From NCBI RefSeq assembly GCF_900112645.1, contig NZ_FOMO01000007.1, positions 62,001-126,000 on the forward strand: DNA of 64,000 bases, in the 5' to 3' direction. The notes under the pieces were generated by a model, which worked only from the letters and a program-made list of their open reading frames with translations, was not told the DNA's origin and made no database searches. Positions 1 through 7,529 of this stretch are shown piece after piece (position 1 is the stretch's first letter; each line of letters begins with the position of its first letter). The stretch is from Phytopseudomonas straminea. GTDB taxonomy: Bacteria; Pseudomonadota; Gammaproteobacteria; Pseudomonadales; Pseudomonadaceae. Both the position numbers and the translations under genes were made by a program.

Positions 1-278
1 TGGCCGAGGGCTGCGACACCCTGATCCTCGGCTGTACCCACTATCCCTTCCTGCGGCCGCTGCTCGAGCAGTGGCTTGACCCGTCGATCAGCCTGATCGA
101 CACGGGCGCGGCGGTGGCCCGGCAACTACAACGGTTGCTGGCCAGTCGCAACCTACTGGCCAACGGGCCGCGTGGCGTCGATCGCTTCTGGTGCAGCGGC
201 GAGCCGGCGGCCATGCAACGGGTGTTGCCACTGCTTTGGGGGAGCGCCGAGCCGGTGGCCGTGCTGCCTGGAAATTAA
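1..278 (+). CDS. murI: Glutamate racemase, C-terminal part (truncated by window start)
   Basis: The reading frame enters from the left edge (first full codon at base 3) and stops with TAA at 276-278, giving the last 91 residues. The motif LILGCTHYPFL near its start carries the second catalytic cysteine and the following histidine typical of MurI, which interconverts L- and D-glutamate in the cytoplasm for peptidoglycan synthesis. About two thirds of the protein (a usual MurI is about 265 residues) lies outside the window. The next gene, pagL, follows on the same strand after a 119-bp AT-richer gap. From memory the murI-pagL-phr order matches P. aeruginosa PA4662-PA4660. Identification rests on one strong motif plus context. 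Confidence 0.9.
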   Translation, partial: AEGCDTLILGCTHYPFLRPLLEQWLDPSISLIDTGAAVARQLQRLLASRNLLANGPRGVDRFWCSGEPAAMQRVLPLLWGSAEPVAVLPGN

Positions 279-397
279 TTGGCCGTTAGGACAGTAAATA
301 TTTTTAGAACGAAGGGAACTTGTCTAAAGTCTGTAACTGTAGTTTTCACCCTGCCTCACTTAAAAGACTAAAAAAGTCCCTATACAAGGATGCTCCA

Positions 398-916
398 ATG
401 AAGAAGCTGGTTGGCTTGGCCGCTGCAGTTGCGTTGTCTCTTGGGTCCGTTACAGCAGTTCAGGCCGCAGGCCTGAGCGTTTCCGTCGGCCAGACGGGCG
501 ACTCCACCATGGTTTACCGCCTGGGTGCGCAGTTCGATTTCAACAGCCGCTGGTTCGAAAGCAGCGTCGGTCATCTGGGTGGTTACTGGGATGCCGGTTA
601 CACCTACTGGCAGGGTGACGATACCGCCACCAACCACAGCATTTCGTTCGCACCGGTATTCGTTTACGAGTTCGCCGGGCAGACCGTCAAACCCTACCTG
701 GAAGCCGGTATCGGGGTGGCAGCATTCTCCAGCACGCGTCTGGAGTCCAACGACCTGGGGTCGTCGTTCCAGTTCGAAGACCGCATCGGTGCGGGCCTGC
801 GTTTCGCCGGTGGTCACGAAGTGGGCATCCGTGCGATGCACTATTCCAACGCCGGCATCAAGCAGCCGAACGATGGTGTAGAGGCGTATTCGCTGCACTA
901 TCGCTTCAACTACTAA
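398..916 (+). CDS. pagL: Lipid A 3-O-deacylase PagL
   Basis: An outer-membrane esterase that removes the 3-O-linked acyl chain from lipid A. The 172-residue product starts with a signal peptide (MKKLVGLAAAVALSLGSVTA, cleavage near residue 22-23) and is then beta-strand rich, ending in an aromatic residue (RFNY) as outer-membrane barrels do. His148, Ser150 and Glu162 keep the spacing of the catalytic His126-Ser128-Glu140 of mature P. aeruginosa PagL, with a constant offset of 22 that equals the signal peptide. I chose ATG 398 because it has AAGGA upstream and begins the signal peptide; an in-frame upstream start at 320 would add 26 residues without a signal-like character. A dispersed repeat starts at its stop codon. 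Confidence 0.93.
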   Translation: MKKLVGLAAAVALSLGSVTAVQAAGLSVSVGQTGDSTMVYRLGAQFDFNSRWFESSVGHLGGYWDAGYTYWQGDDTATNHSISFAPVFVYEFAGQTVKPYLEAGIGVAAFSSTRLESNDLGSSFQFEDRIGAGLRFAGGHEVGIRAMHYSNAGIKQPNDGVEAYSLHYRFNY

Positions 917-1057
917 GAACCTGTTCAATGTCTGCTGCGCGTCGGCACTGCTGCGTTAAAAACAGGCTCGGACTGCTCATTTACAGCTCGTAAACTCCGC
1001 GTCCTCGCCTGTTTTCGCCTTGCATTGCTCTAGCTCGCGAGACTTTGAACAGGCTCT
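916..1057 (+). repeat. MITE-like dispersed repeat, copy 1 (142 bp)
   Basis: The element has terminal inverted repeats of the form AGARCCTGTTCAAAGTCT (left copy has one change, AATGTCT) and is about 90% identical to the inverted copy at 19904-20076, which carries two additional internal blocks of about 16-17 bp. Inside are AAAACAGGC and its complement GCCTGTTTT, which could pair in RNA and look terminator-like, plus a small TTTAC/GTAAA hairpin. Its first base overlaps the last base of the pagL stop codon. It encodes nothing convincing. Confidence 0.85.
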
Positions 1058-1071
1058 AATCTGTAGCTGAT

Positions 1072-1105
1072 GCAAAAAAACCGGGCCAAGGCCCGGTTTT
1101 TTTGC
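1072..1105. terminator. Bidirectional rho-independent terminator
   Basis: The stem CCGGGCC/GGCCCGG at 1081-1096 is flanked by seven A on the left and seven T on the right. It can therefore end transcripts from either side: pagL plus repeat from the left and the leftward ykgJ-like gene from the right. Confidence 0.9.
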
Positions 1106-1121
1106 GCGGTTAGGCGCCAGG

Positions 1122-1433
1122 TCAGCGATAGATGCTGCCGATACCGCGGCGTTCTTCCAGGCACTCTGGCGCGCCCATTTCGAACTCGCGGCAGATCAGC
1201 GGGCGCACTTCGTAGATGGTGCAGCGCATGGTGTCGCGATCCAGTGCCGCGCACCAGCGATCGTCCAGGCGGCGCATCACTTCGCCGCCCCATTCGTCGC
1301 TGTCGATGAAACGCTCAGGCACACCGGTATCGGTGATCAGCATCACTTCCAGTTGGCAGCAGCAGGCCGCGCAGGTGCTGCAGCTGACCTGTTCGTCGAT
1401 CTGGGTATGGGGAATCTGTAGGGCGTCGCTCAT
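1122..1433 (-). CDS. YkgJ family cysteine-cluster protein
   Basis: A 103-residue cytoplasmic protein with an N-terminal CxxCxxCCC cluster (residues 18-26) and further cysteines near 61, 71, 80 and 90, the arrangement of the YkgJ/UPF0153 putative zinc- or iron-chelating family. The MRCTIYEVRPLICREFEMG segment is the second conserved block of the family. No enzymatic function is established. It is the last gene of a leftward series, 40 bp after the DUF2878 gene, and ends in front of the bidirectional terminator at 1072-1105. Confidence 0.85.
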   Translation of the reverse strand: MSDALQIPHTQIDEQVSCSTCAACCCQLEVMLITDTGVPERFIDSDEWGGEVMRRLDDRWCAALDRDTMRCTIYEVRPLICREFEMGAPECLEERRGIGSIYR

Positions 1434-1473
1434 CGGCCTAGTCTACGCGAGGCTGCACGGCGCCACGCAAACC

Positions 1474-1971
1474 TTACATCGGGCGGGCAGCGTAGAGCCG
1501 GGCGAAACCATGCAGCAGTGGCAGCATGATGGCCCAGAGCAGCGCCACCAGTGCCAGAGTAGTGGCCTCGCCGAAGGGCAGGCGCAGCAGACCGAGCCAG
1601 GTGCTGGCGCCGTAGGAGAGTAGCGCGAAGCAGGCGCCAACGAGGCTGGCGCGCCACCAGGGCGCGGCCGTCCACTCCATGCAGTGATAGAGCGTGGTGC
1701 CCACCAGAAGCCAGACAAATGCCTGCCAGAGCGGAATCAACTGGCGCGCCTCACCGAAATCGAACAGGCCCAGCTGCAGCAGAAAGCTGTCCACGGCGCT
1801 ACCGAACAGGAAGGCGCTGACCAGCAACTTGCCCTCGCGTTGCCAACTGCCGATACGCATCAGGTGTACCAGCAGTACCACCGCAACCACCCATAGCCAG
1901 TCGCCGCCGCCGAGTAGGCAGGCGAGCCAGCCGATTAAAAACAGCAGGGCGTTGAGCAGGTTTCTAGACAC
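1474..1971 (-). CDS. DUF2878 family inner-membrane protein
   Basis: A 165-residue protein with about five hydrophobic segments (for example LLNALLFLIGWLACLLGG at the N-terminus and a C-terminal LVALLWAIMLPLLHGF), matching the DUF2878 family of small integral membrane proteins. Function is unknown. In pseudomonads this family is often found near photolyase, SDR and lipid-modifying genes, and here it lies 78 bp downstream of the SDR-phrB-merR block in the same direction, so it may be read from the same promoter. Start ATG 1971 follows directly from the hydrophobic N-terminus. Confidence 0.8.
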   Translation of the reverse strand: MSRNLLNALLFLIGWLACLLGGGDWLWVVAVVLLVHLMRIGSWQREGKLLVSAFLFGSAVDSFLLQLGLFDFGEARQLIPLWQAFVWLLVGTTLYHCMEWTAAPWWRASLVGACFALLSYGASTWLGLLRLPFGEATTLALVALLWAIMLPLLHGFARLYAARPM

Positions 1972-2049
1972 TCGATGCTATCCGGTTGCTGAACATAAAG
2001 GGCGCCGATGGTGCCTGTGCCAGCAATGTTGGTGCAAGCTTCGGGCGTG

Positions 2050-2820
2050 TCAGGAGATGTCCCGCTCGCTATGCAGCAGGCGGCGGCTTAGGGCCAAACG
2101 CAGGCGCGCAGGCAGCCGACCGAGGAGGCCGAGCGCAGCAATGAACGGGCCGGGAAAGGCGATTTCCAGCGGGCGCGCGTGTAGGCGCTTGGCGATATGC
2201 CGGGCGGCCTTGTCGGCTGACCAGCGCATTGGTGTGGAGTAGCCGCTGTTTTCCGAGTGCGCCGTGTCGACGAAACCCGGGGTGACCACGGTAACGGCGA
2301 TCCCTTCCCGGGCCAGATCCACGCGCAGGGATTCGAGCAGGTAACGCACAGCGGCCTTGGCGGCCCCGAAGGCGCCGGCGCCCGGCAGCGGCAGGTAGGT
2401 GACCGCACTGGCAACACCGACCAGGTGCGGCGCTTGACCACGACGCAGCAGCGGTAGGGCAGCGACGATGCAGTGGCTGGCCGAGAACAGGTTGCCGCGC
2501 ATCACCCGGGCCAAGGCGTCCGCCTCGAAGTTGCTGGCGTCCACATGTTCATAGACGCCGGCATTTAGAATCGCGCAGTCCAGCGCGCCCCACTGTTCGG
2601 CGAGCCTGGCGGCGATGGCGTCCACATCGGCGGGCTCGCCCAGATCGCCTGGCAGCACCAGCACCCGACCAGGAAAGCGCTCTGCCAGCACCTGCAGTGG
2701 CTCTTCGCGTCGCGCGCTCAGGGCCAGCAGATGGCCTTCTTTCAGCAGGCGCTCGGCTAACGCATGACCGATGCCACTGCTGGCACCGGTCAGCCAGATG
2801 CGCCGGCTGAACGCGCTCAT
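2050..2820 (-). CDS. Short-chain dehydrogenase/reductase with Phe at the catalytic Tyr position
   Basis: A 256-residue classical SDR: TGASSGIG dinucleotide-binding loop (residues 11-18), NAG at 86-88, Ser138 in VASAVTYL, and Lys155. The catalytic tyrosine of the YxxxK motif is replaced by phenylalanine: the codon at 2370-2368 reads TTC, giving F151-GAA-K155. This could reduce or change oxidoreductase activity, or be tolerated in a divergent family. The start ATG 2820 overlaps the phrB stop by ATGA, showing translational coupling. It is the fourth gene of the DUF523-merR-phrB-SDR unit and is probably co-induced with photolyase. Substrate is unknown. Confidence 0.88.
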   Translation of the reverse strand: MSAFSRRIWLTGASSGIGHALAERLLKEGHLLALSARREEPLQVLAERFPGRVLVLPGDLGEPADVDAIAARLAEQWGALDCAILNAGVYEHVDASNFEADALARVMRGNLFSASHCIVAALPLLRRGQAPHLVGVASAVTYLPLPGAGAFGAAKAAVRYLLESLRVDLAREGIAVTVVTPGFVDTAHSENSGYSTPMRWSADKAARHIAKRLHARPLEIAFPGPFIAALGLLGRLPARLRLALSRRLLHSERDIS

Positions 2821-4268
2821 GACGCCTCGCTGGCCGAAGGCAGGTTCTTGAAAGCGTCCAGCGCGCGTTGGCGGCTGGCGCGCAGGTCGACGATGGGCTT
2901 GGGATAGTCCACGCCAACGCCGAACAGGCTGGCCTGGCCCTTGCTGCCGGCGTGCGGATCGTGAATCGCCTTGTCGCTGAGTGAGGCCAACTCGGGCAGC
3001 CACTGGCGGATGAAGCGGCCGTCAGGATCGAAGCGTTGGGATTGGCTGATCGGGTTGAAAATACGGAAGTAGGGTACCGAGTCGGTACCGGTGGAGGCGC
3101 TCCACTGCCAGCCACCGTTGTTGGCGGCCAGATCGCCGTCGATCAGGTGGCGCATGAAGAAGCGCTCGCCCTCGCGCCAGTCGATCAGCAGGTTCTTGGT
3201 CAGGAACATCGCCACCACCATGCGCAGACGGTTATGCATCCAGCCGGTTTCCAGCAGCTGGCGCATGGCCGCGTCGATGATCGGGATGCCGGTGCGGCCT
3301 TCTTGCCAGGCCTTCAGGTCTTTGGCTGCGTTACGCCAGGGCAGCGCTTCGGTTTCCGGGCGGAAGGCACGGGCCATGGACACGTGCGGGTAACCGACCA
3401 GAATATGGGCGTAGAACTCGCGCCAGATCAGCTCGTTGATCCAGGTGACGGCGCCCTGGTTGCCGCTTTCGAACTCACCGCCGTTGGCATTCAGCGCCGC
3501 GTGCAGGCACTGGCGCGGCGACAGCACGCCGGCCGCCAGATACGCTGACAGCTGGCTGGTGCCGGGGCGAATCGGGAAATCGCGGTTATCGTGATAGTCC
3601 TCGATCCACTCGTCAGCGAAGCGCTGCAGGCGTTCACGGGCCGCTTCTTCACCGGCGGGCCAGGCATCGCGCAGCGCTTTGTTGGGTGTATCGAAACCGG
3701 ACACCTGCTCGGGGATCGGGTCGCCAGCTATCTTCAATTTTTCTTGTGCCTTGGGCAGCGCTACCAGTTTCGGCAGGGCCGTATGCAGGCGCTGATAGCA
3801 GACGCCGCGGAACTGGCTGTAAACCTTGAAGTAGGTGCCGGTACGGGTCAGCACGCTGCCTGGCTTGAACAGCACGCGATCGAGGTGGCTGTGGAAATTC
3901 ACGCCCAGCTCGTCTAGCGCCGCGCTCACGGCTTCATCACGGCGGCCTTCGTTGACGCCGTATTCCTCATTGACGTGTACGGCATTGGCCTGCAGTTCCT
4001 GGGCGAGGGTGCCAAGCACCTTTGGCGCGGTGTCCCAGTCATCCGCTGTGCGAATCAGCAGCGGCACGTTGAGGCGTTGCAGCTCGCGGCTCAGCTCGGT
4101 CAGGTTGCGCAGCCAGAAATCCACCTTGCACGGCGCATCATCATGCTGCTGCCACTGGCCCGGGCTGAGCAGAAACACTGCGACCGTGGGCCCGGCCTGC
4201 ATGGCGGCGGTAAGGGCGCTGTTGTCGGTGATACGCAGGTCGGTTCGAAACCACATCAGTTGCAGCAT
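2817..4268 (-). CDS. phrB: Deoxyribodipyrimidine photo-lyase
   Basis: A 483-residue class I CPD photolyase that uses FAD and an antenna chromophore to split cyclobutane pyrimidine dimers with blue/near-UV light. The N-terminal antenna domain begins MLQLMWFRTDLRITDN; the C-terminal FAD domain carries INELIWREFYAHILVGYP, TGIPIIDAAMRQL, TGWMHNRLRM and NNGGWQWSASTGTDSVPYFR, the signature blocks of the family. Length matches the E. coli enzyme (472). I chose ATG 4268 because homology starts there; the frame is open upstream into merR. The gap to the merR stop is 8 bp and the downstream SDR overlaps by 4 bp. Expression is probably light-controlled through the neighbouring MerR protein. Confidence 0.96.
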   Translation of the reverse strand: MLQLMWFRTDLRITDNSALTAAMQAGPTVAVFLLSPGQWQQHDDAPCKVDFWLRNLTELSRELQRLNVPLLIRTADDWDTAPKVLGTLAQELQANAVHVNEEYGVNEGRRDEAVSAALDELGVNFHSHLDRVLFKPGSVLTRTGTYFKVYSQFRGVCYQRLHTALPKLVALPKAQEKLKIAGDPIPEQVSGFDTPNKALRDAWPAGEEAARERLQRFADEWIEDYHDNRDFPIRPGTSQLSAYLAAGVLSPRQCLHAALNANGGEFESGNQGAVTWINELIWREFYAHILVGYPHVSMARAFRPETEALPWRNAAKDLKAWQEGRTGIPIIDAAMRQLLETGWMHNRLRMVVAMFLTKNLLIDWREGERFFMRHLIDGDLAANNGGWQWSASTGTDSVPYFRIFNPISQSQRFDPDGRFIRQWLPELASLSDKAIHDPHAGSKGQASLFGVGVDYPKPIVDLRASRQRALDAFKNLPSASEAS

Positions 4269-4276
4269 GGGGCGTC

Positions 4277-5215
4277 CTATTCGAGCAGATGGCGATCTGC
4301 GAGGTTTTGCAGCGCCGCCAGCGGATCGGCGACCACGGTGACGTCCGCTGAGTCGGGAGCGCGGGCGACCAGTTGCTCGGCTTCCTGCTGATTTTCGATA
4401 CCGATCAGCAGACAGGGTATGCCGTGGTCGCCCAGCCACTGCTGCAGGGTCGACTGGGCGTCGGTGTTGGAGTCGGCTTCGCAGAACAGCAGCAGTGCGC
4501 GAGGGCGACGGCGGCTGATGGCCAGCGGAAGCTCATCAAGGGGCATCGGCCCATCGAAGGCGTCCACCGGGCAGCCCGCGGTGCCGATCAGCCAGGCGCA
4601 CAGCCACAGCTGTGGCGACATCGGCGACTGGCAAAGGTTGATCAGCATCAGTGGCTGGCCTTGGTGCTGACGATTGTCGTGATACACCCGTGCGCCCAGC
4701 TTGCTGCGCAGCCAACTATGCAGGAACAGCCGTTCGGTGGCCGCTCCGGGCAGTTGTGGCCAGCGTGCTTCGAGGGTCACCAGCAATGGCAGCAGCAGAT
4801 GCTGGCAGAGGATCTGCACCGGATAGAGCGCGAGCTCGGCGTTGAAGCGTTCATCCAGCTGGCGCTCGTCCAGTGCGTGGATGGCATCGCACAGGCGGTC
4901 ACGTTTCTCCTGCCACTGCGAAGCCTGCTCGGCAGGCAGCGGCTGGTCGGCGCGCAGCAGGCTTTTCACTTGGCCGACGGAAACGCCTCGATTAAGCCAG
5001 CCGAGTACGGTCTGGATGGTCTGCACCTGCTCAGGTGAATACAGGCGGTGGCCCTTGGCGGTGCGGTGCGGGACGATCAGGCCGTAGCGGCGCTCCCAGG
5101 CGCGCAGGGTCACCGGGTTGACGCCAGTGATGCCGGCCACGTCGCGAATCGGCAGATAACCGGCGGCTACCAGGTCCTGCGCAGTGCCTGGCTGATTGGA
5201 AATTGGCCGGCTCAT
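4277..5215 (-). CDS. MerR family regulator, class II LitR-like (B12-fold domain without the cobalamin motif)
   Basis: A 312-residue protein with an N-terminal MerR winged helix (about residues 18-90: YLPIRDVAGITGVNPVTLR, AWERRYGL, GHRLYSPEQV) followed by the helical and Rossmann-like domains seen in CarH/LitR regulators. The DxHxxG histidine loop that ligates cobalamin in CarH is absent; the corresponding stretch reads LCQSPMSPQLW. That is the hallmark of class II LitR proteins such as P. putida PplR1/PplR2, which, as I recall, need a separate LOV photosensor rather than B12. Location between a DUF523/DUF1722 gene and phrB matches that system. It likely represses its own operon in the dark through the TGTACA pairs at 6203-6276. 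Start overlaps the upstream stop by ATGA. Confidence 0.9.
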   Translation of the reverse strand: MSRPISNQPGTAQDLVAAGYLPIRDVAGITGVNPVTLRAWERRYGLIVPHRTAKGHRLYSPEQVQTIQTVLGWLNRGVSVGQVKSLLRADQPLPAEQASQWQEKRDRLCDAIHALDERQLDERFNAELALYPVQILCQHLLLPLLVTLEARWPQLPGAATERLFLHSWLRSKLGARVYHDNRQHQGQPLMLINLCQSPMSPQLWLCAWLIGTAGCPVDAFDGPMPLDELPLAISRRRPRALLLFCEADSNTDAQSTLQQWLGDHGIPCLLIGIENQQEAEQLVARAPDSADVTVVADPLAALQNLADRHLLE

Positions 5216-6180
5216 ATGGCGTTTCGCAGGCTGAGGTTTTCCGGGTGCGGCTGCAGGTAGACCTGCTGGGCGATGTAGCGATCCGGGTGCTGACGGAAAT
5301 GGTGCTTGAGCAGGGTCAGCGGCACCACCAGCGGGATGATGCCCTTGCGGTACTGGGTGATCAGCTGCTGCATTTCCTGCTTTTCCTCGGCGCTGAGGGC
5401 GCCCTTGAGGTAACCGCTCAGGTGCTGCAACACGTTGCTGTGGGTGCCGCGAGTGGCGCAGCGCTTGAGGGCGGTCATCAGCTCGGCGATGTAACGGCCG
5501 GCCAGTTCGTCCAGATCCTGCGCGGAGAGGTCGCTCAGCATCTGGCCCAGGCGCTTGTAGCGCAACGGGTCCGTGGCCATCAGCAGGTACTTGTGGCGGG
5601 CGTGGAATTCGATCAGCTTGCTGCGGGTCAAGCCCGACTCACAGAGTGTCTGCCACTGCGAGTAGGTGAACACGCGGGTCAGGAAGTTCTCGCGCAGCAC
5701 CGGGTCGTTGAGGCGGCCTTCTTCCTCGATGGGCAGGTTCGGGTGTCGCTCGCAGAGCACGCGGGTGAAGATGCCGCGGCCTTTGGGTTCGCTAGGATGG
5801 CCATTATCCTGGTAGACCTTGACCCGCTCCAGGCCGCAGGACGGCGACTGCTGCATGACGATATAGCCGCTGATCGCCGGCAGTTCGGCTGCAACCTGTT
5901 CACCGTAGGCGGCTAGCGCATCGGTGTGATCCTGATCTGGATGCACGGTGCCTACCACGCGCGGCGCGGCCGGGTCGCCGACCAGACGAATGGGCTCGCG
6001 GGGCGTGCCCAGACCGATGGCCACTTCGGGGCAGTAGGGTATGAAATCGAAGTACTCGCTGAGCTGTTCCAGGCACAGCCTCGACGCCTTGTGGCCGCCG
6101 TTGTAGCGAACTTCGGCTCCCAGCAGGCAGGCGCTGACGCCGAGTGTGGGTTTTCTGCGGTACTGCGGGCTGACGGACAT
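5212..6180 (-). CDS. DUF523 and DUF1722 (YbgA-like) domain protein
   Basis: A 322-residue two-domain protein. The N-terminal DUF523 domain (about residues 1-150) has VSACLLGAEVRYNGG and the MQQSPSCGLERVKVY block with conserved cysteines; the C-terminal DUF1722/YbgA domain (about 185-310) has LIEFHARHKYLLMATDP and YRYK-type basic segments. The biochemical role is unknown, though the family is strongly associated with photolyase genes. It is the first gene of the operon, coupled to merR by an ATGA overlap, and is preceded by a promoter and two presumed LitR operators. Start ATG 6180 lies 8 residues before the conserved region; TTGAAGG-like sequence precedes it as a moderate ribosome-binding site. 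Confidence 0.9.
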   Translation of the reverse strand: MSVSPQYRRKPTLGVSACLLGAEVRYNGGHKASRLCLEQLSEYFDFIPYCPEVAIGLGTPREPIRLVGDPAAPRVVGTVHPDQDHTDALAAYGEQVAAELPAISGYIVMQQSPSCGLERVKVYQDNGHPSEPKGRGIFTRVLCERHPNLPIEEEGRLNDPVLRENFLTRVFTYSQWQTLCESGLTRSKLIEFHARHKYLLMATDPLRYKRLGQMLSDLSAQDLDELAGRYIAELMTALKRCATRGTHSNVLQHLSGYLKGALSAEEKQEMQQLITQYRKGIIPLVVPLTLLKHHFRQHPDRYIAQQVYLQPHPENLSLRNAI

Positions 6181-6202
6181 GGCGCACCTTCAAAAATGAC
6201 CT

Positions 6203-6276
6203 TGTACAAGGCTTTGTTTCTGTACAGGGTTATTTCATCTTAAGCCTGATCTTGTACAAGTCAAATTTCGTGTACA
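6203..6276 (-). promoter_or_regulatory. Promoter with two TGTACA-N12-TGTACA operators 50 bp apart
   Basis: TGTACA occurs at 6203-6208, 6221-6226, 6253-6258 and 6271-6276. The two pairs each have exactly 12 bp between half-sites, and the whole pattern, including flanks CTTGTACAAG and TGTACAGGGTTAT, repeats with a period of exactly 50 bp. Reading leftward, a -35 candidate TTGACT (6264-6259) and -10 candidate TAAGAT (6242-6237) are 16 bp apart, so the upstream pair brackets the -35 region and the second pair lies downstream of the -10. The spacing agrees with the class II LitR consensus as I remember it, T(G/A)TACA-N12-TGTA(C/T)A; that match is from memory. Confidence 0.8.
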
Positions 6277-6312
6277 GGGTTATAGGCATAGAGCCGGTCA
6301 ATTCAGCCAGGT

Positions 6313-6540
6313 TCAACGCCATCCCATCAGCCAGCGTTCGCCGTCCTGCAAGTCACGCCAGTCCAGGCGCTGGACGCGCTTGCTAAGCACCGCCTGCAGC
6401 TCCACTTCGAGCACGGTGCCTTCTTCGTCGCAAAACAGTTCGGTGACCAGAAAATGCTTTTCGCGGTTTTGCGGCGTTGCTGCCGTCCACTTCGACAGCA
6501 GCAGTTTGCGTGGCGTCAGCCGATGTTTGGCGGCGCTCAT
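6313..6540 (-). CDS. TIGR02450 family tryptophan-rich protein
   Basis: A 75-residue protein with four tryptophans and the segment RKLLLSKWTAATPQNREKHF, which defines the TIGR02450 family of small conserved proteins of unknown function. No signal peptide or membrane segment. The start ATG 6540 overlaps the stop of the upstream FAD oxidoreductase by ATGA, so the two are co-translated. It ends 36 bp before the operator region of the DUF523 operon and is followed by no clear terminator, so read-through into the photolyase operon is possible. Confidence 0.85.
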   Translation of the reverse strand: MSAAKHRLTPRKLLLSKWTAATPQNREKHFLVTELFCDEEGTVLEVELQAVLSKRVQRLDWRDLQDGERWLMGWR

Positions 6541-7529
6541 TGGTTATGGGCGATCAGTTTGCGGGCTGCTTCCTGGCCGCTCAGCCAGGCGCCCTCGACA
6601 CGGCCAGACAGGCACCAGTCGCCGCATACGTACAGGCCCAGGTCGGCATCGGCCAGGGCGCCAAGTTGATGAGCACCGGACGGGCGCGCATACAGCCAGC
6701 GATGGGCCAGGCTGAACACCGGCGCGGGCACGGCGCAGCCGATCATTTCCGCGAAAGCGCCGTGCAGCTGTTCGATCACCTGATCTTTAGCCAGATCCAG
6801 ATGTTGGCGGCTCCAGGTGCTACTGGCGTGCAGCACCCAGGTGTCGGGGATGGCATCGCGCCCCGGTTTGCTGCGGTTGCGTGCGGTCCAGTCGAGCACC
6901 TCGTCCTGCACGAAGCAGCCCTCCAGCGGTGTCTGTAGCGGCTCGGCAAAGGCCAGGGCTACCGCCCAGGTCGGTTCCATGGTTACCCCGGCTACGGTGC
7001 TGGCCAACTTTGGTGCGGCCGCCAGCAGGGCGCTGGCCTGTGGTGCGGGAGTGGCAATGATCACCTGGGCGAACGGGCCGTGACTCTCGCCGTCGGCATC
7101 GAGCAAGTGCCAGTGCTGTTCGCCGCGAAACACCTCGGTGATGCGGCAGGAAAACTTCACCGGCAGCGCACCGAGCATGGCACGGGTAATGGCGCTCATA
7201 CGCGGTTTGCCGACCCAGCGCATCTGCTCGTCGGCCGAGGGGCTGAGCAAGCCGTTTGCGTATTGGTAGAGGTTGGGCGTCCAGGGTTCGACCCAGCCGC
7301 GGGCCTGCCATTGGGCCACAGTGGTGGCGAAGCGGCGATCACGGGCGGTGAAATACTGGGCGCCGAGGTCTAAGGCGCCAGCGTCGCTGCGCTTGCTGGC
7401 CATACGGCCGCCGCTGCCGCGACTCTTGTCGAACAATTGCACGGTGTAGCCGGCGGCGTGGAGCGCCTCGGCGGCGGACAGGCCGGCAATGCCGGTGCCG
7501 ATGATGGCGATGGGAGCTGCGTTGGTCAT
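6537..7529 (-). CDS. NAD(P)/FAD-dependent amine-oxidase-like oxidoreductase (renalase-like)
   Basis: A 330-residue flavoprotein. The N-terminus APIAIIGTGIAGLSAAEALHA is a GxGxxG FAD-binding fold, followed by LFDKSRGSGGRMASKR, the second conserved block of renalase-like/NAD(P)-binding family members, and a C-terminal GLYVCGDWCLSGRVEGAWLSG block that contacts FAD. Family length is about 330. Substrate unknown; related genes in pseudomonads cluster with photolyase and lipid-modifying genes. ATG 7529 is chosen because the FAD motif starts six residues later and GAGGT lies just upstream; the frame is open further up without similarity. Coupled by ATGA to the Trp-rich protein. The divergent gene starts 278 bp away. 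Confidence 0.9.
   Translation of the reverse strand: MTNAAPIAIIGTGIAGLSAAEALHAAGYTVQLFDKSRGSGGRMASKRSDAGALDLGAQYFTARDRRFATTVAQWQARGWVEPWTPNLYQYANGLLSPSADEQMRWVGKPRMSAITRAMLGALPVKFSCRITEVFRGEQHWHLLDADGESHGPFAQVIIATPAPQASALLAAAPKLASTVAGVTMEPTWAVALAFAEPLQTPLEGCFVQDEVLDWTARNRSKPGRDAIPDTWVLHASSTWSRQHLDLAKDQVIEQLHGAFAEMIGCAVPAPVFSLAHRWLYARPSGAHQLGALADADLGLYVCGDWCLSGRVEGAWLSGQEAARKLIAHNQ

Noticed and set aside
312..345. GGAACTT before pagL as an AlgU (sigma-E-like) -35 element
   Set aside because: No acceptable TCTGA/TCnAA -10 element is found 16-17 bp downstream, so the match is only half a promoter.
6201..6283. The 50-bp repeat as a CRISPR-like or terminator structure
   Set aside because: Only two units, with spacers sharing flanks, located at a promoter; the 12-bp half-site spacing fits a regulator site. 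CTTGTACAAG is a short palindrome without a T-run.
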